From Rhodalgimonas zhirmunskyi (GTDB lineage Bacteria > Pseudomonadota > Alphaproteobacteria > Rhodobacterales > Rhodobacteraceae), in assembly GCA_030848925.1 (NCBI GenBank), contig JANFFA010000001.1:1-64000 (forward strand): a stretch of DNA of 64,000 nucleotides. Direction: 5' to 3'. The notes below the pieces were generated by a model, which was not told where the DNA came from, made no database searches, and saw nothing but the letters and a program-made list of their open reading frames with translations. Below, piece after piece: positions 51,418 through 60,696 of this stretch. A program made the position numbers and the translations under genes. Positions within the stretch are counted from its first letter, which is position 1, and each line of letters starts with the position of its first letter.

Positions 51418-52296
51418 TTATGGGCATGACGAACCGCTTAGGAACTCCATAAGTGCCGTCGCCGTTTCTTGTGGTGCGGTGTCGGGAAAGAAATGACCAC
51501 CGGGGATTCCTTTGGCGGTGACCTGCATGCAGCGATCCGCCCAAGTTTCGCCCACGTTGTAGGCTTGCGCCATGACGCCATCCGCGCCGTATAGAACCAG
51601 CGTAGGGCAGGGAACTCGGCGCTCCAGATCTTCTGCGTCGAGAGCGAAGTCCACAGCAATAGCAGCGCGGTAATCGTTGCACATCCCGCGAATTACATCT
51701 GCGTCGCGCCAAGCCGCGCGGTAGGCAGCAAGTTGCGCCTTTGCAAAATCTTCGCGCTGGGCGGCGCCCCAGCCCAGCAGGCAGCTTTCGAAAAAGTAAT
51801 CTGGATCGGATTTGATAAGCCGCTCGGGGAAGGGGGCTGGCTGCGAGAGAAAGAACCAGTGGTAGTAAGCATGGGCCACATCTTTTGAAAGTTCATCAAG
51901 TAGGAGATGAGTTGGCACGATGTCCATCAAGGTCAGAGACGCGAGCCGAAAGCCAAAATCAAGAGCAAGCCGGTGGGCGGTGCGCGCACCGCGATCATGT
52001 CCTACAAGATGAAACCTATCGAACCCCAGCCCAGTCATCAGCCCGGCCTGATCCCGCGCCATGGCACGAAAGCTATAGTCTTCCATCTTGGCGGGCTTGC
52101 CGGAGCCGCCATAGCCGCGCAGATCGGCGGCTATGACGGTGAAACTTTGGGCCAGAACCGGCGCGATCTCGGCCCACATCGCTCGGCATTGCGGAAATCC
52201 ATGCAACAGTAGAAGGGGCGGGCCATCGCCGCCCCGCGAATAGGCAATGGGCGTTTCACCCCCCTCCCAGAGGTGATCGGAGAAGCCCGGGATCAT
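51418..52296 (-). CDS. Alpha/beta hydrolase of the fluoroacetate (haloacetate) dehalogenase type
   Basis: 292 residues. Nucleophile Asp101 lies in G-H-D-R-G-A-R, giving the Asp-Arg...Arg (101, 102, 105) set that binds the carboxylate in fluoroacetate dehalogenase. H146-W147 and Y209 (in C-N-D-Y-R-A) match its fluoride pocket, and H268 in G-G-H-F-F completes the triad. The cap-domain order agrees. It could cleave haloacetates or act as an epoxide hydrolase; the pocket residues favour the former. Coupled to the M20 gene by ATGA. Confidence 0.82.
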   Translation of the reverse strand: MIPGFSDHLWEGGETPIAYSRGGDGPPLLLLHGFPQCRAMWAEIAPVLAQSFTVIAADLRGYGGSGKPAKMEDYSFRAMARDQAGLMTGLGFDRFHLVGHDRGARTAHRLALDFGFRLASLTLMDIVPTHLLLDELSKDVAHAYYHWFFLSQPAPFPERLIKSDPDYFFESCLLGWGAAQREDFAKAQLAAYRAAWRDADVIRGMCNDYRAAIAVDFALDAEDLERRVPCPTLVLYGADGVMAQAYNVGETWADRCMQVTAKGIPGGHFFPDTAPQETATALMEFLSGSSCP

Positions 52297-53681
52297 CCGC
52301 GCGCTAACGCATCGAGAACCCTTGCCCAGCTGCGCATGCCCTTGTGAAAGCTCTCCATATCGTACTTCTCGTTCGGTGAATGGATTTGGTCATCGTCTTT
52401 GCCGAACCCGATGAGCATAGAATCCATGCCGAGGATCGTCTTGAAATAGCCCGCGATCGGGATCGAACCACCGCAGCCGATATAGGCGGCCGCACGCGGC
52501 CATTCATCTGAAAGCGCCTGTCGCGCCTTTTCGAAAGCCGGATCCTCGATCGACATCTGCGAGGCGGGTGAGCCCTTCTCGGTGCGATATTCGACGGTGA
52601 ATCCTTCGGGGAGGTTGTCTTGCACGTAAGCGCGGAAGCTTTCGCGGATCGCCGCCGGTTCCTGTGTGCCAACAAGCCGGAAGCTGATCTTGGCGCTGGC
52701 TTTCGAGGGCAGAACCGTCTTGAACCCATCGCCGGTGTAGCCGCCCCAGATCCCGTTCACGTCGCAGGTCGGCCGCGACCAGATCATTTCCAGTGGCAAG
52801 CGACCGTCTTCGCCCGCTGGGGCTTTCAGACCCACATCGCCAAGGAAGGCTTCATGATCGAAGCCTAGCCCTTGCCACTGGCTCAGGATTTCTTCGCTCA
52901 ACTCGGGAACACCGTCATAAAAGCCCGGCAGCGTGATGCGCCCGGTTTCGTCGTGCAGCCCGGCGATGATCTTGGCCAGAACTCTGATCGGGTTCATCGC
53001 GATCCCGCCGTACATTCCGGAATGCAGGTCGCGTGACGGGCCAGTGATGGTAAAATCTTCGCCCAGAAGGCCGCGCAGCATCGTCGTGATCGCGGGAACC
53101 GAGCTTTCAAACAGACCAGTGTCGCAGATCAACGCGATGTCCGAGGTCAGTTCCTCCGCGTTCTCTTTCATGAACGGCACGAGAGAGGGCGACCCCGATT
53201 CTTCTTCGCCTTCTAGGAAAAAGGTGATTCTGCAGGGCATTTCGCCGTGAACGGCCTTCCACGCACGACAGGCTTCGAGAAAGGTCATCAACTGGCCCTT
53301 GTCATCGGCTGCGCCGCGCCCGCGGATCAGCTGTCCCTTGTCGGTCTCCTCCACCGCGGGATCAAACGGGTCACGGTCCCAGAGGTCAAGCGGATCGACC
53401 GGTTGCACATCGTAATGGCCATAGAACAGCAGATGCGGTGCGCCGCTGCCCTTTGGCCCGTCAACGTGGCCGACAACCATGGGATGGCCCGGCGTCGGCC
53501 TCTTTTCCGCTTCAACGCCAAGGCTTTGGAGGTCCTTCACCAGCCAGTCGGCAGCGCGGTCACATTCAGCTTTGTAAGCGGGATCAGTCGAAATCGAGGG
53601 GATCCGCAAAAGATCGAGCAAACGCTCGGTTGCGGCGGGAAGATCGGAATCGAGACGCGCGAGAACGGCATCGAGTGACAT
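52293..53681 (-). CDS. M20-family dipeptidase/peptidase
   Basis: 462 residues from ATG 53681, which follows GGAGG; the frame extends 14 codons upstream. G-H-Y-D-V-Q-P near 86-92, G-R-G-A-A-D-D-K-G near 121-129, E-G-E-E-E-S-G near 156-162 and D-L-H-S-G-M-Y-G-G are the two-zinc and catalytic signatures of M20 (CNDP/DapE-like) dipeptidases. G-C-G-G-S-I-P and a late H-S-P-N-E complete it. It hydrolyses dipeptides in the cytoplasm. Confidence 0.95.
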   Translation of the reverse strand: MSLDAVLARLDSDLPAATERLLDLLRIPSISTDPAYKAECDRAADWLVKDLQSLGVEAEKRPTPGHPMVVGHVDGPKGSGAPHLLFYGHYDVQPVDPLDLWDRDPFDPAVEETDKGQLIRGRGAADDKGQLMTFLEACRAWKAVHGEMPCRITFFLEGEEESGSPSLVPFMKENAEELTSDIALICDTGLFESSVPAITTMLRGLLGEDFTITGPSRDLHSGMYGGIAMNPIRVLAKIIAGLHDETGRITLPGFYDGVPELSEEILSQWQGLGFDHEAFLGDVGLKAPAGEDGRLPLEMIWSRPTCDVNGIWGGYTGDGFKTVLPSKASAKISFRLVGTQEPAAIRESFRAYVQDNLPEGFTVEYRTEKGSPASQMSIEDPAFEKARQALSDEWPRAAAYIGCGGSIPIAGYFKTILGMDSMLIGFGKDDDQIHSPNEKYDMESFHKGMRSWARVLDALARG

Positions 53682-53996
53682 GGAGGCCTCCGGAGGGTTG
53701 AGAATTCGCGGTGAGCTTATCAAGGAGCGCCCCGGTGTCCAGCAGATGCACCTCCGCCATCGGAAAAGGCGCGACGAGGAGGGGCTTAAAATGCTGTGTC
53801 GCTAAAAGATGTAGAGAAAATTCTGATTAACCGGTTGTGAATTGATTTTGATCAAGGATTAATCATCGCGGCAATTTGTAACCTGTCATTCATGTTGGGG
53901 AATGTTATAAGCCCAAGCCTAGCGAACAGGGCCGCGGCCCAAGCCGGACATGGGCAAAGGATGCTCCCGGCGGATCAATATCGAAGGGGATGTCGC
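53682..53996. other. 315-bp divergent region upstream of hemA
   Basis: This region lies between the M20 peptidase start (minus strand) and the hemA start. It contains a perfect FNR-type box at 53842-53855 (annotated separately) and an A+T-rich stretch at ~53795-53885. No open frame with recognisable content was seen. Confidence 0.6.
53842..53855. promoter_or_regulatory. FNR/FnrL binding site upstream of hemA
   Basis: TTGAT, four bases, ATCAA: a perfect match to the FNR consensus. It lies about 142 bases before the hemA start codon. In Rhodobacter species hemA responds to oxygen through FnrL, an FNR homologue, so the box is biologically expected. It suggests oxygen-dependent heme (and possibly bacteriochlorophyll or B12) synthesis. 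Confidence 0.85.
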
Positions 53997-55220
53997 GTGG
54001 ATTATACCGCACAGCTGGATCAAGCCATCAACCGTCTGCATGAAGAGGGGCGTTATCGCACCTTTATCGACATCGAGCGCAAGAATGGCGCATTTCCTCA
54101 TGCAACTTGGAAGCGCCCCGATGGAACCGAGCAGCCGATCACTGTGTGGTGCGGGAATGATTATCTTGGTATGGGACAGCAACCTGTCGTCCTTGAAGCC
54201 ATGCACGAGGCAATCGACGCCACCGGTGCAGGCTCGGGCGGTACGCGCAATATTTCCGGCACCACAGTCTATCACAAACGGCTCGAGGCCGAGCTCGCGG
54301 ACCTGCATGGCAAGGAAGCCGCGCTGCTATTCACCAGTGCCTATATCGCCAACGATGCCACGCTTTCGACCCTGCCAAAGTTGTTTCCCGGCCTGATCAT
54401 CTATTCCGACGCGCTTAACCATGCGTCGATGATCGAAGGCGTGCGCCGCAATGGTGGTGCAAAGCGGATTTTCCGGCACAATGACGTGGCGCATCTGCGC
54501 GAACTTCTGGAGGCTGACGATCCGGCAGCACCCAAGCTGATCGTGTTCGAATCGGTCTATTCCATGGATGGCGATTTCGGCCCGATCGAAGAAATTTGCG
54601 ACATCGCCGATGAATTCGGTGCGCTCACCTACATCGACGAGGTGCACGCGGTCGGAATGTATGGCCCCCGCGGCGCGGGCGTGGCCGAGCGCGATCGCCT
54701 GATGCATCGGCTCGACATCATCAACGGCACATTGGCCAAGGCTTATGGCGTGATGGGCGGCTACATCGCGGCGTCTGCCAAGATGTGCGACGCAATCCGT
54801 TCCTATGCGCCGGGCTTCATCTTTACCACGTCGCTTGCACCTGCGATCGCGGCAGGGGCGGCAGCATCGGTCAAACACCTGAAAACCGATCAGGGGCTGC
54901 GCGAGACGCACCAACAGCAGGCCAAGATACTAAAGACCCGGCTAAAGGGGTTGGGTCTGCCGATCATCGATCACGGCAGCCATATCGTGCCTCTGATCGT
55001 GGGCGATCCGGTCCATACTAAGAAACTTTCCGATATGCTCCTCGAACAATTCGGAATTTACGTTCAACCGATCAATTTCCCCACGGTCCCGCGTGGCACG
55101 GAACGGCTGCGGTTCACGCCTTCGCCGGTTCATGGCCCCAAAGAGATGGATGCGCTTATTGCGGCGATCGACGAACTTTGGTCGCAATGTGCGCTGAATC
55201 GTGCCGAACTGAGTGCGTAA
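53997..55220 (+). CDS. hemA: 5-aminolevulinate synthase
   Basis: 407 residues from GTG 53997 (behind AAGGGG), exactly the length of Rhodobacter sphaeroides HemA. The frame is open from 53892 but that 35-codon extension has no homology. [24 protein letters not shown] and T-L-A-K-A-Y-G, with the PLP lysine near 248, are ALAS signatures. It condenses glycine and succinyl-CoA to 5-aminolevulinate, the alphaproteobacterial route to tetrapyrroles. An FNR box precedes it. Confidence 0.97.
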   Translation: MDYTAQLDQAINRLHEEGRYRTFIDIERKNGAFPHATWKRPDGTEQPITVWCGNDYLGMGQQPVVLEAMHEAIDATGAGSGGTRNISGTTVYHKRLEAELADLHGKEAALLFTSAYIANDATLSTLPKLFPGLIIYSDALNHASMIEGVRRNGGAKRIFRHNDVAHLRELLEADDPAAPKLIVFESVYSMDGDFGPIEEICDIADEFGALTYIDEVHAVGMYGPRGAGVAERDRLMHRLDIINGTLAKAYGVMGGYIAASAKMCDAIRSYAPGFIFTTSLAPAIAAGAAASVKHLKTDQGLRETHQQQAKILKTRLKGLGLPIIDHGSHIVPLIVGDPVHTKKLSDMLLEQFGIYVQPINFPTVPRGTERLRFTPSPVHGPKEMDALIAAIDELWSQCALNRAELSA

Positions 55221-55330
55221 CCACGGCTTTTTCGCAAAGCTAGTTGTATTATGGTATGGTTATGTCATGAAAAAAATTGAGTTGCGCTGGGGATAGTCCG
55301 CGATTCGAGTCGGTTTAGCAGGGGCAGAAT

Positions 55331-56650
55331 ATGATAAGGCGCCGTTCCAAGCGCGAGGTCGGGGCGAATGAAGTCGAACCTATGTGGTTCGATGATTTTG
55401 ACTTGCGTCTTGGCGACATGATGCGCGGAGAGCGCGCCACGCTTGGTAAGTCCTTACTCGACGTGCAGCGCGAATTGCGGATCAAGGCCAGCTACATCGC
55501 GGCGATCGAAAACGCGGATCCCGATGCATTTGATACCCCCGGTTTCATTGCAGGTTACGTACGTTCCTATGCACGCTATCTCGGCATGGATCCGGACAAG
55601 GCCTTCGCCGCGTTCTGTGCAGAAAGCGGCTTTACAACCGCGCATGGCATGTCGGCCGAGGCATCGACCATCCGCAAGGGCGGTGAATTCGAGATTAAGG
55701 GCCGGAAATCTTCGGGCCTCGGTGGAAGCAAACTGGGACGTGGCGGCTCTGACCCGCTGCTCAGCTCCGGTATCGGGTTCACCCCCGCAAGGGACAGCGT
55801 GCTCAGCCGGGTAGAACCGCGTGCCATCGGGTCGATGTTGGTACTTGTGGCGTTGATTGGTGGCCTGGGGTTCGGCGGCTGGACAGTGTTGAATGAAATT
55901 CAGCGGGTGCAGGTCACTCCGGTCGAAAGTACGCCCGATGTTTTGGCCGAGTTGGACCCTCTTGACGCGGTGGCGCAAGTGGATGACGTGGTTCGCGATG
56001 CGGCACAGAACGCGGCAACCGGCACACGCGAAGTCGCGGCAGCCGGGGCAGGTGTGTTCTCGCCTCCCGCCGCGTCGGGTGATCGCTTGCTGCGGCCTCA
56101 GGCGCTCGACGTGCCGGTAATGGTCTCGCGTGACGCGCCGATCTTAACCCTCGATCCTGCGAGTGTTGGAACTTTTGCTGCCAGCGAAGGTATGAACGAA
56201 GGCGCAGTGCCTCGTGCCGTAAACAATGCGCTGACCGCTGCAATGGCAGGTGAGCAATCGGAATTGGTCGCCGGAGTCACGCCGCAGGTTATGGAAGAGG
56301 CGCCCAAAGGGGTTACGCTTTTTGCGGTGCGTCCTGCTTGGGTGCGGGTGCGCTCGGTCGATGGGTCGATCATCTTCGAGAAAATACTAGAAGCTGGCGA
56401 GGAATATAAACTCCCCGCCGAGGTCGAAGCGCCTACTTTGCAGGCCGGTATGTCAGGCTCTCTTTATTTCGAAATTGACGGAGAGTTGTTCGGCCCGGCT
56501 GGCAACGGCACCGCGACGGTGCGCAAACTTTCGATGGCGCGTTCCGATTTACTTGCCAGCTATGAACCTGCCGATCTTTCTCAGGATCCAGAACTCGCCA
56601 AGGTGATCGCCATGGCCGAGGCTCAATCCGACACGCCGCTGCAGGACTGA
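55331..56650 (+). CDS. RodZ-like helix-turn-helix membrane protein
   Basis: 439 residues. Cytoplasmic residues ~26-100 are a RodZ-type HTH (G-K-S-L-L-D-V-Q-R-E-L-R-I-K-A-S-Y-I-A-A-I-E and F-I-A-G-Y-V-R-S-Y-A-R-Y-L). One membrane helix lies at ~167-187. The periplasmic half ends in a DUF4115 domain (W-V-R-V-R-S-V-D-G then Y-F-E-I-D-G). RodZ links MreB to the cell-wall machinery. It lies upstream of ispG, a very common RodZ neighbourhood. The periplasmic linker is long and alanine-rich. Either RodZ or a relative; the call is solid at family level. Confidence 0.9.
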   Translation: MIRRRSKREVGANEVEPMWFDDFDLRLGDMMRGERATLGKSLLDVQRELRIKASYIAAIENADPDAFDTPGFIAGYVRSYARYLGMDPDKAFAAFCAESGFTTAHGMSAEASTIRKGGEFEIKGRKSSGLGGSKLGRGGSDPLLSSGIGFTPARDSVLSRVEPRAIGSMLVLVALIGGLGFGGWTVLNEIQRVQVTPVESTPDVLAELDPLDAVAQVDDVVRDAAQNAATGTREVAAAGAGVFSPPAASGDRLLRPQALDVPVMVSRDAPILTLDPASVGTFAASEGMNEGAVPRAVNNALTAAMAGEQSELVAGVTPQVMEEAPKGVTLFAVRPAWVRVRSVDGSIIFEKILEAGEEYKLPAEVEAPTLQAGMSGSLYFEIDGELFGPAGNGTATVRKLSMARSDLLASYEPADLSQDPELAKVIAMAEAQSDTPLQD

Positions 56651-56763
56651 TCCGCAACAACATACGCCGTACATCGCCCGCATTTGCCTCGTTGCGATTG
56701 CGGCTTGTCGTCGCTGCACTTATCTAGTCAGTGGCACGCCAATAACGAGGATCAGGCCTACCG

Positions 56764-57897
56764 ATGTCTCATAATCCCATTCGCCCCTGGCGCGATATCG
56801 AGCGCCGCAAAAGCCGTCAGATCATGGTCGGCAACGTTCCCGTAGGCGGGGACGCGCCGATTGCCGTCCAGACCATGACCAATACGGCGACAACGGATGT
56901 CGCGGCGACAGTGGCGCAGGTGCAAGCCGCAGCCGAAGCAGGGGCAGATTTGGTTCGGGTTTCTGTTCCGGACGAAGCCTCGTCCAAGGCGCTGAAACAG
57001 ATCGTCGCCGAAAGCCCGGTCCCGATCATCGCCGATATCCATTTCCACTATAAGCGCGGCATCGAGGCCGCCGAGGCAGGGGCCGCTTGTCTTCGTATCA
57101 ACCCCGGCAACATCGGCGACGAAAGCCGGGTGAAAGAAGTGATCTCGGCGGCGCGCGATCATGGCTGCTCGATCCGTATCGGCGTTAATGCTGGTAGTCT
57201 CGAAAAGCACCTGCTCGAGAAGTATGGCGAACCGTGCCCAGCGGCGATGGTCGAAAGCGGGCTGGACCATATCCGCATTCTTCAGGATCATGATTTTCAC
57301 GAGTTCAAGATCAGCGTGAAGGCCTCCGACGTATTCATGTCCGCCGCTGCCTACCAGCAGTTGGCCGAAGCCACCGACGCGCCGATCCACCTTGGTATCA
57401 CGGAAGCAGGTGGCTTTGTTTCGGGCACGATCAAGAGTGCGATCGGGCTTGGCAACCTGCTCTGGATGGGGATCGGTGATACGTTGCGGGTCTCTTTATC
57501 TGCCGACCCTGTCGAAGAGGTGAAGGTCGGGTTCGAGATTCTCAAGGCGCTCGGATTGCGGCATCGCGGGGTGAACATCATCTCTTGCCCATCTTGTGCG
57601 CGTCAAGGCTTTGACGTGATCAAGACAGTCGAGGCGCTCGAGACCCGCCTTGCCCATATTCACACCCCGATGAGCCTTTCGATCATAGGCTGCGTCGTCA
57701 ATGGCCCCGGTGAGGCGCTGATGACCGACGTCGGCTTCACTGGTGGCGGCGCTGGCTCGGGGATGGTTTATCTGGCGGGTAAACAGGATCACAAAATGTC
57801 GAACGACCGTATGGTTGATCACATCGTTGAGTTGGTCGAAAAGCGCGCCGCTCAGATCGAAGCCGAAATGGAAGCGGCCGAAGCCGAGGGCGCATAG
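56764..57897 (+). CDS. ispG: 4-hydroxy-3-methylbut-2-en-1-yl diphosphate synthase
   Basis: 377 residues. I-A-V-Q-T-M-T-N-T at ~33-41 and the TIM-barrel blocks identify IspG (GcpE). The three iron-sulfur ligands are Cys275 and Cys278 (S-C-P-S-C-A-R) and Cys310 (G-C-V-V-N-G-P-G-E), with Glu317 as the fourth ligand. It reduces ME-cPP to HMBPP in the MEP isoprenoid pathway. Shorter bacterial type, without the extra domain of plants. Start ATG 56764. Confidence 0.97.
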   Translation: MSHNPIRPWRDIERRKSRQIMVGNVPVGGDAPIAVQTMTNTATTDVAATVAQVQAAAEAGADLVRVSVPDEASSKALKQIVAESPVPIIADIHFHYKRGIEAAEAGAACLRINPGNIGDESRVKEVISAARDHGCSIRIGVNAGSLEKHLLEKYGEPCPAAMVESGLDHIRILQDHDFHEFKISVKASDVFMSAAAYQQLAEATDAPIHLGITEAGGFVSGTIKSAIGLGNLLWMGIGDTLRVSLSADPVEEVKVGFEILKALGLRHRGVNIISCPSCARQGFDVIKTVEALETRLAHIHTPMSLSIIGCVVNGPGEALMTDVGFTGGGAGSGMVYLAGKQDHKMSNDRMVDHIVELVEKRAAQIEAEMEAAEAEGA

Positions 57898-57912
57898 GCC
57901 GGTCTTTCGGTT

Positions 57913-58455
57913 TTACTGCCCGGTGCCTTGGCTGAGATACCGCTCGAGCACCGGTGCGGGCATATGCCCGCGCAGCATCATCTTCGGAAGAACGTAGAAC
58001 GGTAACTCTTCAGCCGTCATGCGCCGGGCCAGATCGGCATGGTCAGTCACGTCTATCAGGCTCACCCTGACGTCATGGCGCGCTGCCAGATCGCGAAGCT
58101 CGGCCTCGGCCGCATCACAGGTCGGACAATCGGGACCGATGAAAAGCGCCAGCGTCTGTGGTGCATCATCAGGTCCGAAACCGGGCAGGGAAGGTGAGAA
58201 CAGCGCAGCGCGATTTTCGGCGATCAACTTCAGGTCACTGGCGATATCGTCTTCGTAGAGGGGGGCATCTTGGACCGACGCGGGCCTGTCTGGGATGGCC
58301 AACTCGGGATTGTCCATCAAAACCGCGCGAATTTCGGCGCGAAAGATCGCCCGTTCAGCACTACTCAGAGCAGTGAAATTCGTCTCGGCCCAAAGCGGGA
58401 GCGGCGCAAGCGCCAGAAGCGCCGCGCCACTTATCAATCGCCATCGTGCCGTCAT
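57913..58455 (-). CDS. Exported DsbA-like thioredoxin-fold protein, diverged paralogue (CPTC)
   Basis: 180 residues from ATG 58455, with a signal peptide ending W-A-E near 23. The segment S-S-A-E-R-A-I-F-R-A-E-I-R-A-V-L near 31-46 aligns with the N-terminal helix of the neighbouring DsbA-like gene (M-S-D-A-E-R-A-A-F-R-A-E-I). The active-site motif is C-P-T-C at 110-113 after L-F-I-G-P-D. L-P-F-Y-V-L-P near 161-167 stands for the cis-proline loop. The helical insertion is shortened, so this is a reduced thioredoxin. Its start region abuts the stop of the other gene by ~20 bases; both are probably co-transcribed. Confidence 0.78.
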   Translation of the reverse strand: MTARWRLISGAALLALAPLPLWAETNFTALSSAERAIFRAEIRAVLMDNPELAIPDRPASVQDAPLYEDDIASDLKLIAENRAALFSPSLPGFGPDDAPQTLALFIGPDCPTCDAAEAELRDLAARHDVRVSLIDVTDHADLARRMTAEELPFYVLPKMMLRGHMPAPVLERYLSQGTGQ

Positions 58456-58475
58456 CGCGCCAGCCCCCGAAGACC

Positions 58476-59231
58476 TCACTCGGCCTTGTCGCGCTGCTCA
58501 CCCACAATCTGCATCATGCCAGCCAGCGGCACGTAGCCTCGCAGCATTTCATCACCGATCACGAAGGTCGGCGTGCCGTTGATCTGCAACCGCTGACCCA
58601 GCATGTGGTTCGCTGCGATGATGTCGTTCACCTCGTCGCTGTCCATCTTGGCCAGAACCGCATCCGCGTCGACCCCCAGGCTATCGGCCAACCGTCGCAA
58701 AACGGGTTCTTCGACACCTGTCTTGAGCTTGATCAGCATCTCGCCTGCCGCGTGATACGCCTCGTCTCCGGCGACTTCGCGCACGGCGAGGGCGAAGCGC
58801 GACGAAGTGGTCGAATCCGGGCCGAGGATCGGGAATTCCTTGGTGATCAAACGGATGTTGCCATCCTCTTTCAGCAGTTGGGCAACCTCGCCATAGGCTT
58901 TGCGGCAATAGCCACAGCGGTAATCAACGAACTCAACAATCGTGATGTCGCCGTCCGGGTTGCCGCCAACATAGGAAGTGGGATCGTTCAATAGATCCTG
59001 CTTGTTGGTTTGCACCAATTGCACGTCCATAGCTTGCTTCTGTTCGGCTTCGCGCTGTTCAAGAACAGAAACGGCTTCCATGATGACCTGCGGGTTCTCC
59101 ATCAGGTAAGACTTGATCTCGGCGCGAAACGCCGCGCGCTCGGCATCGCTCATTTTCTCGAGGTCGAAGGACAGCGCCGGTGTGGCCAGCGTGGCTGTCA
59201 TCATCAGGGCGGCGATCAGGGGGCGTTTCAT
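58476..59231 (-). CDS. DsbA/ScsC-type periplasmic thiol oxidoreductase
   Basis: 251 residues from ATG 59231, with a signal peptide ending A-L-S near 21. An N-terminal helical arm (E-R-A-A-F-R-A-E-I-K-S-Y-L to ~70) precedes the thioredoxin domain with C-G-Y-C at 106-109, a helical insertion, and cis-Pro in G-T-P-T-F-V-I near 225-232. This layout is the DsbA_oxidored/Com1-like family (ScsC-like), whose arm mediates oligomerisation. It likely forms or shuffles disulfides in the periplasm. The shine-Dalgarno is weak (GGAG at ~10 bases). Confidence 0.9.
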   Translation of the reverse strand: MKRPLIAALMMTATLATPALSFDLEKMSDAERAAFRAEIKSYLMENPQVIMEAVSVLEQREAEQKQAMDVQLVQTNKQDLLNDPTSYVGGNPDGDITIVEFVDYRCGYCRKAYGEVAQLLKEDGNIRLITKEFPILGPDSTTSSRFALAVREVAGDEAYHAAGEMLIKLKTGVEEPVLRRLADSLGVDADAVLAKMDSDEVNDIIAANHMLGQRLQINGTPTFVIGDEMLRGYVPLAGMMQIVGEQRDKAE

Positions 59232-59289
59232 AGAGGAATGTCTCCGTTCATCGGTTGCGTCGGGGCTTGGCCCGTGGTGGCGATCATCA

Positions 59290-60627
59290 TCATTTTTTCT
59301 TCGCCGCTTCGGCGGCAGAAAGCACATCCTGCGCCCGTTGCCAACCGGCGGACCCCCGCGGCAAAAGGCCCGCGGCGCGGCGCGCATGCGTGCCGGCATC
59401 GCGCAACCTGCCTGACAAGGCATACCTCTCGGCAGTGGCGAGCGCGGCAAGACCGGGCTGGCCCAGTTTTGAATGGGCTTGGCCAAGATCGCGCAGCACC
59501 TGTGCATTGTTCTGATCACGTGCGCGCGAGTTGAGCAAAGCCTCACGCGCAGCTTTCGGATTACCCACAGCTAGCAGCGCGCGGCCATAGGCGCCAAGGA
59601 TCAACGCGTCGCGCGGTGCCAGCGCAACGGCATTTCGATAAGCGCTGACAGCAGCCGGGAAATTTCGGCTTTCCAGCAAGATTTGCCCCAGAAGTTCATG
59701 ATAGTAAGGGTCTTTCGAGCGTAGTTTGAGCAGCTTTTGCATTGTGGCAACTGCTTGCTTGGTGCGGCTGTCGCGGTGGTAGGCCACGGCAAGGCGCATC
59801 AGGCGGATATCTTCCGAAGCGCTGTCTCCGGCGGTCTTGCGGGTCCATTTCGGCGCGCGCTCAAAGGCGGTCAACTTGCCCTTGGCGCGTGAAAACCAGT
59901 AACGGGCGGCGGGATCGGGTTTGAACCGGCCCGCATAAGTGCCCGCAAGCGCCTCCAGATGCCGCACCCGGTCGCGCGAAAGCGGATGGGTGCGTGCGTA
60001 GGGATCCTGTCGCGCGGCCGAGACCAGTTCCTGCCCCTTGAAGATCTCCATCACCCGTACTGCGCCCGCCGGATCGACGCCGGCGCGTGCCATGTAACGG
60101 ATTGACGATTGATCGGCCGAACTTTCCTCGGCGCGGGTGTGGCCCATGAAAACCCGATTGGCCGAGCTTGCAACGCCCAGGCCCAATGCCGCAGCCGCCT
60201 TGCTGTTGCCACTGACACTGGCCATCGCGGCCAAGGCCATGCCAAGCCCGGTCACGGTGTTGGCGGTGCGCGCGTTGGCCACGCGTCGGGCGATATGTCC
60301 GCTGGCCATATGTGCGGCCTCGTGCGCGATCACGGCCTGAAGCTCCTCGGGCGTTTTCAACTGCATGATCAGGCCAGAGTGAATGAAGATATGCCGCTGA
60401 TCGACGATGAAGGCATTGAGCGTCCTGTCCCGTATGACCAGTATCTTGACCCGGGCTGGGGACAGTCCGGCGGCAGAGATGACAGGCTTTGCCAACTGGT
60501 TCAGTGCGTTCTCGATGTCGGGATCGCGAAGCAAGGTCACCGCATCCGCCCGCCGCACAAGAGGCGGCGCCAGTGTCAACAGGATGGCCACGATCAAGGC
60601 CGGAAAGGTCGTGATCATTCGTTGCAT
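59290..60627 (-). CDS. M48 metalloprotease with TPR repeats (BepA-like)
   Basis: 445 residues from ATG 60627; the frame extends 15 codons upstream. A signal peptide (~1-28) precedes an M48 peptidase domain with H-E-A-A-H at 102-106 and the glutamate in E-E-S-S-A-D-Q later. TPR-like helical repeats fill ~280-440 (A-V-A-Y-H-R-D-S, G-Q-I-L-L-E-S-R-N-F-P-A-A-V-S-A-Y-R, A-L-L-A-V-G-N). This is the BepA/YfgC architecture: periplasmic quality control of outer-membrane assembly. Divergent from the aminotransferase gene with 69 bases between. Confidence 0.93.
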   Translation of the reverse strand: MQRMITTFPALIVAILLTLAPPLVRRADAVTLLRDPDIENALNQLAKPVISAAGLSPARVKILVIRDRTLNAFIVDQRHIFIHSGLIMQLKTPEELQAVIAHEAAHMASGHIARRVANARTANTVTGLGMALAAMASVSGNSKAAAALGLGVASSANRVFMGHTRAEESSADQSSIRYMARAGVDPAGAVRVMEIFKGQELVSAARQDPYARTHPLSRDRVRHLEALAGTYAGRFKPDPAARYWFSRAKGKLTAFERAPKWTRKTAGDSASEDIRLMRLAVAYHRDSRTKQAVATMQKLLKLRSKDPYYHELLGQILLESRNFPAAVSAYRNAVALAPRDALILGAYGRALLAVGNPKAAREALLNSRARDQNNAQVLRDLGQAHSKLGQPGLAALATAERYALSGRLRDAGTHARRAAGLLPRGSAGWQRAQDVLSAAEAAKKK

Positions 60628-60696
60628 TGACGTCGCCCTTCGTTCCCTGTGTAAGCTTCGCGTGAAAATCATCCCGGAATTGATAGGAAGAAAACC

